From: Xiphydria camelus
Taxonomy: Eukaryota; Arthropoda; Insecta; Hymenoptera; Xiphydriidae
DNA: 64,000 bases
Direction of reading: 5' to 3'
Assembly (NCBI GenBank): GCA_963678675.1
Contig: OY783191.1
Coordinates: 24,262,955 to 24,326,954 of the forward strand
Each line of letters starts with the position of its first letter. Positions within the stretch are counted from its first letter, which is position 1. The position numbers and the translations under genes were made by a program. The notes beneath the pieces are model-generated. The model made no database searches. It was not told where the DNA came from and saw only the letters and a list, made by a program, of their open reading frames with translations. Of this stretch, positions 56,600-64,000 are shown piece after piece.

Positions 56600-57095
56600 C
56601 GTTTGTCTCCATCAGGTCACGTTCAAGGTTATTTCAAGGTCAAATCCTGAAAAAATAGTCCAATCGATTCAAACTATTACTCCTATATATTTTTGGGGTC
56701 GCTGAATCCAAATCCGATGTCCGTTTGATCCGACAAGGTCAAATTCAAGGTCATTTCAAGGTCAAATGTGTTTATTCTGCCAAAAATGAATTTTTGAGTG
56801 CAGATTCTCAAAGAACGGGAAATTTTACGTCTAGGTCGGTATTCAATTTTTTGGTAATATAACCCCCAAGGGGTTATTTCAAGGTCACTTCATGTTATTG
56901 TATGGAGGGTTCATATGATAATTGCAAAAGTAAGAAAATGTGTCTTCATGGGACTAAACTACTACGTCAATATGTCTTCGGGATCACTAAGTTAGGATCC
57001 GAAGTTCGTTTGCCTCCAGTGTGTCAGGGTCAAGTTCATTTCAAGATTAAATCCAGCAAAATGTTCAAATCTTTTCGCATCATCACTCCGTTATA

Positions 57096-57996
57096 TTTTT
57101 GGAGTCGATGGACGTGCATTTTGTATCTCACTCTGCTACTTCTTCATCGTTTCGCCTTCTTTTATAATGTACTCGTTTATCCCCAAAAGATCTGTGCAAA
57201 TGATCTTTGTAAATGGGATAGTAGAGATAAAAAAAATCATTACGTGAAAAAGGTTTGGGAACCTAGAACATCCTTCGTTGTAGGATCCGACAATATCTTA
57301 CAGCAGCCGTTGATAGATCCAAAGAAGGTATTGATACCTCCATTACACATAAAGTTAGGACTCATGAAATAATTCGTCAAAGTGTTGAATAAAGAAGGCG
57401 ATTGTTACAAATACTAACGAGATCAATTTCCAGGTCTATCTGATGCTAAAGTAGGAGCGGGAGTATTCGATGGACCTCAGATCAGAAAAATGTTCAGAGA
57501 CGATCACTTCGTAACTCAAATCAGCCTTATTAAGAAGAATGCATGGGTCAGCTTCAAGAAAGTATGTAGTAATTTTCTAGGCAATCATAAGAGCTCGGAC
57601 TACAAAAAAATAATATCTAACATGATTGAGAATTTCAGGAGATTGGAATATAATATGAGTTTAAAATTACATATGATGTGGACAGTCATGCGGACGAATT
57701 TCCAGATAACGTTGGCAATTTCAGTGAAGAACAAGCAGAACGTTTCCACCAAGATTTTAAAGATGTAGAACGAAGATTTCAGGGTAGATGGGATGAAAAC
57801 ATGATGGCAGATTTCTGTAGGGAAAAAGGAAAAAAAAGGTTGCAGAGAAAAAGCGCGGAAAAAGGAAAAAAAACGCAAGAGAAATCCCTTGCACAGGTCT
57901 TTTGAGGATAATCGAGTACGTTATAAAAGAAGGCGAAACGATGAAGAAGTAGCAGAGTGAGATACAAAATGCACGTTCCAGCGACTCCAAAAATAT
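57096..57996 (+). mobile_element. ~900-bp element with ~105-bp inverted ends carrying a gene fragment
   Basis: ATTTTTGGAGTCGATGGACG at the left mirrors CGACTCCAAAAAT at the right; the pairing runs about 105 bases through ACTTCTTCATCGTTTCGCCT. The coding remnant fills the space between. It could be a gene piece captured between inverted repeats or a short deletion derivative of a full element. Confidence 0.7.
57185..57905 (+). pseudogene. Transposon-associated arthropod protein fragment, function unknown
   Basis: The pieces read CKWDSRDKKNHYVKK, DPKKVLIPPLHIKLGLMK (to a stop at 57372), then FPGLSDAK and VFDGPQIRKMF, AWVSFKKVCSNFLGNH, YNMSLKLH, and one frame over SEEQAERFHQD and RRFQGRWDENMMADFC, ending in a Lys-rich tail at 57905. 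I remember this block order from a large family of uncharacterised arthropod proteins that occur in many copies per genome and behave like mobile-element genes. No enzyme is known to me for it. At least one stop and one frameshift (about 57670) are present. Confidence 0.65.
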
Positions 57997-58000
57997 TATA

Positions 58001-58967
58001 CAGGGTGAGCCAAATGTATGGAAATGGTGGAATAACTTTTGAGGTAGACATTTTGAAGAAAAATGTTTCAAACAAAACATTTAGGATTTTTCCCTGGCCA
58101 TCCAATGGTGACCTTGAATCTGACCATGAACTCGACCTTGAGTCATTCCAAGGTCAAGGTCGCTTTTTTAAATGGGGACCCCTATATTTTATGGCGGATT
58201 TGTAAGGAACGGAAAATTTTACGTCCGAATATGACCTTTGACCTTGACCTTGGATTCAAGGTAAAGGTCAACGATCAAATAGGAAAGTTTTAGGTTTTTT
58301 CCCTGGCCATCTAATGGTAACCATGAATCAGACCTTGACCTCGACCTTGAAGTTCATTCCAAGTTCAAGGTATCTTTTTTAAATGGCAACCTACATTTTT
58401 TATGGTGTTAGCAACCGGCCACTTAAGGCAAGGTGACATGAGCACAAAATTTTGGATAAATCGGTGGATATTCCAAAATTTTGCCACTATCTTGGATCCG
58501 TCATCTTGTATTGAAGTATTTTCAGTTTTGTCACCTTGCCTTAAGTGGCCGGTTGCTAACACCATAAAAAATGTAGGTTGCCATTTAAAAAAGATACCTT
58601 GAACTTGGAATGAACTTCAAGGTCGAGGTCAAGGTCAGATTCATGGTTACCATTAGATGGCCAGGGAAAAAACCTAAAACTTTCCTATTTTATCGTTGAC
58701 CTTTACCTTGAATCCAAGGTCAAGGTAAAAGGTCATATTCGGACGTAAAATTTTACGCTCCTCCCAAATCCGACATAAAAATAGGGGTTCCCATTTAAAA
58801 AAGCGACCTTGACCTTGGAATGACCTTCAAGGTCGAGTTCATGGTCAGATTCAAGGTCACCATTGAATGGCCAGGGAAAAATCCTAAATGTTTTGTTTGA
58901 AACATTTTTCTTCAAAATGTCTCCCTCGAAAGTTATTCCACCGTTTCTATACATTTGGCTCACCCTG
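58001..58967. mobile_element. 967-bp palindromic TA element (CAGGGTG family)
   Basis: Starts CAGGGTGAGCCAAATGTATG after TA (57999-58000), mirrored at the right with TA at 58968-58969. Arms of about 430 bases meet around a very regular inner hairpin (58406-58437 with 58530-58561, GTTAGCAACCGGCCACTTAA). Contains many AAGGTCA words. No transposase. Confidence 0.85.
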
Positions 58968-59461
58968 TATAACGGAGTGATGATGCGAAAAGATTTGAAC
59001 ATTTTTGCTGGATTTGACCTTGAAATGAACTTGACCCTGATATACTGCAGGCAAATGAACCTCGGATTCTAACTCAGTGATTCCGAAGACATATTGACGT
59101 AGCAGTTTAGTCCCGTGAAGACACATTTTCTTATTTTTGCAATTGTCATATGAACTCTCCATGCAATAACATGAAGTGACCTTGAAATGACCTTTGGGAT
59201 TATGTTACCAAAAAAATTGAATACATATCTAGACGTAAAATTTCCCGTCCTCTCAGAATCTGCAGTCAAAAATTCATTTTTGGCAGAATAAACACATTTG
59301 ACCTTGAAATGCCCTTGAATTTGACTGTCGGATCAAACGGACATCGGATTTGGATTCAGTGACCACAAAAATATATGGGAATAATAATTTGAATAGATGT
59401 GACTATTTTTTCAGGATTTGACCTTGAAATGACCTTGAACATGACCTGTGTAATTCTTTAA

Positions 59462-60187
59462 GGGGGTATTCCGGTGTAACATCGGTCTTTTCAACCACTT
59501 TTTCGGGAATTTATTGTGGTGAACCTTAAAAAGATAACATCTTGAAATTTTTACTATATATTTATTGACAATATAACGACCATTTAAAATTTTTTGGCGT
59601 TGAAATATCGAATTTTAATCAACTTTACAGTGCTTTAACTACACACAAGTAAAAGAAAAGTTGATTGATGGTTGCCATGATTCCGATTGTTCTCCTTATC
59701 TAAAACTGAAAAATATTACGTCATTCTAATCTGTAGACCTTTGGCTACAGCCGGAACTAGAATATAGTCAAAATATAAAAAAAATGCACTTCTGGTGGAG
59801 TTTTAAATATTGAATTCCGATTTTTGTCATTTTTTCGAATATTTGAGTTAAAAACAAAAAAACTATGACAGATATAACAATAATTCTAGTTCGGGCTACA
59901 ACTGTGGATGTACCGAAGATATCATAAAAAATTCAGCGTAATCGATTCAATAGTTTTTGAGATATCGTGGCAACCAACTTGCAAAATGTAGTTTCGAGAA
60001 AAACGTGTTTGAAAGTTAGACTAAACGTAATACAAGGGGCGCGTCTGCCACTATAAACATCTGTGACTTTTCAACGACTTTGAATGTTGAAAAATCCTCT
60101 CACACACGTCTTTTATAAATTTTATAGAAGCGATTAAGCGAGAAATTTTTTTTTCGATTTTTTTGACCGTTCCACCGGAATACCCCC
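59462..60187. mobile_element. TTAA-flanked MITE (piggyBac-like duplication)
   Basis: GGGGGTATTCCGGTG at the left, CACCGGAATACCCCC at the right, with TTAA at 59458-59461 and 60188-60191. The 726-base interior is AT-rich without coding. TTAA duplication is the piggyBac superfamily rule; the end sequence is not one I can assign. Confidence 0.75.
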
Positions 60188-60191
60188 TTAA

Positions 60192-60712
60192 GATACGCTG
60201 CATTTCGGCATATTCGTAGTAAGGCAATTATATATGGGGGATTACATACCAGCTTTAAATGCCACCGACCTTTGAGTCATAGATTTTGTTGTAATTTTTT
60301 TTTATGTAGTAGGTACTTTACCATTTATAATAAATTCTCAAATTTCTTTTTAATCCAACATTGCGTTCTTGTACTATAATATATTGAAATTTCCCATATT
60401 TTCTAATCTTGTGAGATTTATTCCTAATTTTCTCCTACTAAATGAACTCTAAGAAAAAAATTCCTTATACAAAAAATACTCTTTATAACTTGTACTTAGT
60501 GGAAAAATTGATATAATTTCTAAACAAGGGAATAATATAAGAAAAAGTAGTTTATTTTACAAATATTTAATTCTCTGAAATACGCCATTTTTGTTTTTAA
60601 CGAAATTTTAACCATGAATTCCTTGATGTATTAGGAAAATATTGAGTCCGAAACGAAGTTGGGATGAGCATTTGTTCATTTTATATTAATTAATAAGTCA
60701 ATATCAAAATAA
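60192..60712. other. AT-rich spacer left of a gene fragment
   Basis: No repeat or motif recognised; short frames only. Could be an intron or the flank of the protein fragment at 60713. Confidence 0.45.
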
Positions 60713-61087
60713 AATTTTTCTGATGGAATACCACAAAAATTTAACAATTTTAAGAATTTTGTAAATATTTATTACCATAGTGCAAACTTTACTGTTCCTG
60801 CTGAGTGGCATTTTCTTGCGACAGCTCATGGCAAGGGACCATGTGATGGAATTGGCGGAACAGTTAAGCGCTTGGCAGCAAGACCTAGTCTACAGCGTTC
60901 GGCTGAAGAGCAAATTTTGAGTCCCCTTGATTTATATAATTTCGCTAATTCACCAGGAATAAAGTACCGTGAATCCTTAAAGTATTTCCATGCAAAGAAC
61001 TTTTTAACTGAACGATTCTTGTGTACGAAAGCTTTCCTCATACACTTCAAACACGTTGTATTATTCCCACTGCTAATCACTCTGTAA
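60713..61087 (+). pseudogene. Transposon-associated protein C-terminal fragment, function unknown
   Basis: One frame is open for 125 codons and reads NFSDGIPQKFNNFKNFVNIY, then WHFLATAHGKGPCDGIGG, VKRLAARPSLQRS and a divergent tail to a stop at 61085-61087. The FSDG...WHF.AT.HGK.CDGIGGT.KRL block is one I remember from many-copy uncharacterised arthropod and cnidarian proteins. The function is not known to me; conserved His, Lys, Cys and Asp residues suggest a binding or catalytic site. The N-terminal part is missing: a stop at 60710-60712 precedes it. Not visibly linked to the other fragment at 57185, though both may come from related elements. Confidence 0.6.
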
Positions 61088-61198
61088 TTACGAAAAAATA
61101 TTCTTTTTTTAACGATCATGCAGTCTACAAAATAATTAAATTAAAAAATCGTGATATAAGAAGCTGACACTTTATCTCTTCTCTCTTCTCTTCTCTCT

Positions 61199-61491
61199 GC
61201 TATGCTATCGATCGTCGATCGGTGCGGTGCAAGCCAGTCGAGCAGAGGCCCGTCTACCCGTTTGGCCGGTGATGCAAGCCAGTCGAACAGATCATTACAT
61301 ATCGTCGGCTTCACATGATTACCATGACGGAAAAAACTCTGCGACAATTTATCTCGGCCGCCAACGGGATTTAGTATGCTATCGATCGTCGATCGGTGCG
61401 TTGCAAGTCAGCCGAGCAGCCCAGCTAATTATTATATAAATAGCGTCTGCTTCTATTACCACGATGGAAAAAACTCTACGACAATCTATAT
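61199..61491 (+). repeat. ~176-bp tandem duplication
   Basis: TATGCTATCGATCGTCGATC occurs at 61200 and 61376, each followed by GGTGCG(G/T)TGCAAG and later by GACGGAAAAAACTCTGCGAC or its variant. The second unit is shorter. Confidence 0.8.
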
Positions 61492-61560
61492 CCTCCTCCT
61501 TCTCCTCCTCAGCCTCCTCCTCCACCTCCACCTCTTCCTCCTACTTCACCAACTCCTACA
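61492..61560. repeat. CTC-rich microsatellite
   Basis: Imperfect (TCC)n and (CTC)n, about 65 bases. Confidence 0.85.
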
Positions 61561-61597
61561 AGAGTTTATTTCTTTTGACCGGTTTTTGCCATAATGC

Positions 61598-61705
61598 CAT
61601 AATATAATTATAATATACATATATATAATAATATATAATATAATTATTATAATAATATATATTATAATAATTATAATTATAATAAATTATATACATACAT
61701 ATATA
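61598..61705. repeat. AT-only palindromic simple repeat
   Basis: Runs of TATAATA and ATATAT words, nearly all A and T, self-complementary. Confidence 0.85.
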
Positions 61706-61799
61706 TCTACATAATACACACGAAAGAATGGTCAGTGCTCCTTTACGTAGGAAATGGGCGTTCGGAATTAAGCAAAAGCACTGTGTTCTCACTACAAAA

Positions 61800-62000
61800 C
61801 ACGCGGAAAAAGTGAAACTTCGATAACAGTTTCTCTGAATTTGATTCCGGTGTATTAGTTTCAATTGGCTCTATACAAGTCTTTTACAATGCTTCTTCGT
61901 AGAGCCAATTGAAACAAATATCACCGGAATCAAATACAGAGAAACTGGTATCGAAGTTTCACTTCTTCCGAGTGTGACGGCCACACGTTTTGTTTTTTTT
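61800..62000. repeat. Foldback hairpin, copy 2 (partner 4258-4482)
   Basis: Same loop (CAAGTCTTTTACAATG) and arms as the copy at 4258, with about a dozen differences. Confidence 0.85.
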
Positions 62001-62029
62001 ATGTGCATGAAATGCGGTGTAAGGAATAT

Positions 62030-62455
62030 AGATCCGCTTCAGTTGCACCTGTACGAGATGACATGTCAGAAAATCATGAGTCTTCATGAAAATCTTCTAA
62101 CCTACTCGTTCTGCAGTAATACTTAATAATATCACTGGAAGTTGAAGCAACAGTTATTGGCAAAAATCGGACACCGGTTTTTAAACACTTGGGGAATATC
62201 ATCTAAGAAACCCGAATGATTATTTCTTACCACTTCTACATATTAGTAATCATTATTTACAAATTAACGATTTCGATCTCCCGAGTTGACAGGTACCGGG
62301 AGATCAGACTTTTGACACTTTTCGCTCAGCCCGTAAGACCGCAGCGCACTCTCCCGAAGCCAACTCTTAAAGCACCGAGCCAACCACTTCCAGCCAAATG
62401 TCAGGGAAATCCAAAATCAGGAGTTTGCCAGAGGGCATTCGGTATATGTTGTTAC
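62030..62455. repeat. E fragment, G end fragment and N fragment
   Basis: GTTGCACCTGTACGAGATGA to CTGCAGTAATACTTAAT is from E (about 62038-62127). ACACTTGGGGAATATCATCT is the G end. GATTTCGATCTCCCGAGTTG to AAATGTCAGGGAAATCCAAA is N. All short and diverged. Confidence 0.65.
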
Positions 62456-62459
62456 ATAC

Positions 62460-62631
62460 AGAAAAGTTATGATATTTTGTAATTTCCATCGTTACACTAG
62501 AGGCGAAGAAGAGATGAAATAGAAGTGAGGTACACGTACACTTCACGTTTGACAGGTCGGTATATAAATTGGAACTTGCGTGATAGTATAATACAAAAGA
62601 GGAAATGTATCGATAAAGAAAAAATAATAAT
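62460..62631 (-). repeat. Shared end sequence, reversed
   Basis: From ATTTTGTAATTTCCATCGTT to AGAAAAAATAATAA, leading into the P hairpin. Confidence 0.8.
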
Positions 62632-62820
62632 AAAGTAGTTACTCCATTATTGTAATCCAATAACATTGTATTACTTATTTTTCTGCCACGACTTTAATTG
62701 CTGATAGTGAAGAAAAATCAAATTTATTGGTTGATCCATCCACTATCAACAATCAAAGTCGTGGCAGAAAAATAATAAATACGATGGAATATTGGATTAC
62801 AATAATGGAGTAACTACTTT
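62632..62820. repeat. P hairpin, copy 12
   Basis: Full hairpin, somewhat diverged (AACATTGTATTACTTATTTT). Confidence 0.9.
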
Positions 62821-62870
62821 GTTATTATTTTTTCTCTTTGTCGATATATTTCCTTTTTCGTATTATACTA

Positions 62871-63590
62871 ACCTCTAATATGCCGGAATTGAAAATCTCT
62901 AGAACTCTGCGGTACAATGCCACGGTAGGAATATCAAATTCTACCGACATGACATGCTTCGACAAGGTCTCTATCAACTTTAGCATTATATTGGGGGCAA
63001 TGCACTAATCCTGTGGCACATTTTTCTATCTGGGAAAGCCGTGGTAGAAAAGTAGGAGATACGATAGAATTGGATTACAATAATGAAGTAATTATTTTAT
63101 TATCTTTTCTTTATCGATATATTCCCCCTTTCGTAGTATCAAAAGTTCCAATTATATATTATCGGAACGCTGTACAGCTGTACTACCATCATAATATGCT
63201 TTCCCAGATAGAAAAATGTGCTACAGGATTAGTGCAGTGCCCCCAATATACCGCTAAAGTTGATACAGACCTTGTCGAAGCATGTCATGTCGGCAGAACC
63301 TGATATTTCTACCGTGGCATTGTACCGCAGAGTTCTAGAGATTTTTAATTCCTGCATATTGGAGGTAAAAAATGCATGTATACTGTCAGTACGGGAAGAC
63401 GGTATATTATCGGAACGCTGTACAGCTGTACTACAATAATAATATGCTTTCCCAGATAGAAAAATGTGCTACAGGATTAGTGCAGTGCCCCCAATATACC
63501 GCTAAAGTTGATACAGACCTTGTCGAAGCATGTCATGTCGGTAGAACCTGATATTCATACCGTGGCATTGTACCGCAATTCTAGAGAATT
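62871..63590. repeat. Three copies of a ~190-bp unit, one inverted, two direct
   Basis: A block containing TTTCCCAGATAGAAAAATGT, CAGTGCCCCCAATATA, GACCTTGTCGAAGCATGTCA and GTGGCATTGTACCGCA is present in reverse at 62880-63040, then forward at 63150-63350 and 63400-63590 (period about 258). A half P and the end sequence lie between the reversed and first forward copies. The second and third copies are very similar. Confidence 0.85.
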
Positions 63591-64000
63591 CTTTTCTACC
63601 TAGGTTGATTTTTTACTGCGAAGAAAAATCAAATTTTCATCAATCCGTCCCGTTCTCGTATGGCGCTGAAAAAAAAATAGAATAACCACAAAGATATTTG
63701 TTCTGTATAAGGGATGAAAATGAGGTTAAGACAGTCAGTTAGGAAGTAACTTATCTGATGCCACTTCTTCCGAGATACAGATGTCTCCTTTCCTGCTCTT
63801 CATGCACCAGCAACCAGAGAAAAATGACACTGCTTCCGTCCAGTATCTTGATTATTAAAAAAAAATCCAAACGATTTGATAATAGCTAGCTGTCAGAGCG
63901 TCTGTCACATTCACCACTATTGAGATTCACTACTCCGATTACACTGAATTTTTACTTTTTATTAACAAGCGCGTCCGAGGATCGAAAAATGCGAGGGAAA
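63591..64000 (-). mobile_element. D element (minus), cut by the window end
   Basis: 3' part of D in reverse: half-P remnant, GTTATTCTATTTTTTTTTCA (reverse), to GCGCGTCCGAGGATCGAAA at the window edge. Confidence 0.75.

Larger units (their letters stand above)
56600..59455. mobile_element. 2.9-kb nested palindrome rich in AAGGTCA motifs
   Basis: The outer arms, about 56600-57095 and 58970-59455, are diverged reverse complements (TTCAAGGTCA, AAATTTTACGTCTAGGTC, AATTGCAAAAGTAAGAAAAT, ATGTTCAAATCTTTTCGCAT). Between them lie two further inverted-repeat elements, 57096-57996 and 58001-58967. AAGGTCA/TGACCTT occurs dozens of times; the direct TCAAGGTCAAGGTC form looks like a nuclear-receptor half-site but here comes from the repeat. 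Confidence 0.75.

Noticed and set aside
57600..58105. Minus-strand frames rich in Phe/Ser opposite the gene fragment
   Set aside because: They are the antisense of the Lys-rich plus-strand coding remnant.
56600..59455. Enhancer cluster of nuclear-receptor sites
   Set aside because: Sites follow the repeat units of a palindromic element; without binding data regulation cannot be claimed.

Overview
The window looks like insect nuclear DNA, probably from a repeat-rich and possibly heterochromatic block. A hymenopteran source is a guess. The reasons are the AT-rich base composition, the lack of dense open frames, and fragments of non-LTR retrotransposon, pogo-like transposase and other transposon-associated arthropod proteins embedded in inverted-repeat elements. 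I see no intact host gene, tRNA, operon or CRISPR array. The only RNA-gene-like signal is a 5S rRNA-derived fragment near 31.8-31.9 kb. Family names given here are recognised from memory and not checked by search.

Layout, 0-12.6 kb: a patchwork of separate small elements. These are a TA-flanked MITE (677-998), a 1.8 kb element with 455-bp inverted ends (1460-3233), foldback hairpins, a decayed CR1/Jockey-group retrotransposon (about 5.45-8.32 kb) cut off at its 3' side by another inverted-repeat element, a palindromic TA element (10073-10822), minisatellites, and a MITE at 12075-12321.

12.6-21.1 kb: the two ends of a pogo-like transposon (27-bp inverted ends, TA duplication, C-terminal zinc-finger part of a transposase) lie 8.4 kb apart because about 6.5 kb of other repeats sits between them.

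13.4-54 kb: a mosaic of a few palindromic families, named here P (a 187-bp hairpin, 12 copies), E, Q, D, G and F. Many units share the same ~150-bp end sequence and differ in their cores, and several run directly into each other with P hairpins between them. Inserted in the mosaic are two copies of a nested MITE plus Helitron-like element, a Ulp1-type protease fragment, and a young 5'-truncated LOA/I-like retrotransposon (43856-46345) with a 13-bp target duplication and a single frameshift.

54-64 kb: a 1.8 kb palindrome, a stretch with few repeats, a 2.9 kb nested palindrome rich in AAGGTCA-like motifs that carries one transposon-associated gene fragment, a TTAA-flanked MITE, a second gene fragment, simple repeats, and again P, E and D pieces.

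The coding pieces do not work together as a pathway. They are remains of separate mobile elements. The main biological signal is structural: long inverted repeats that could fold as hairpin RNA, and a foldback family whose ends are shared while its cores are swapped.
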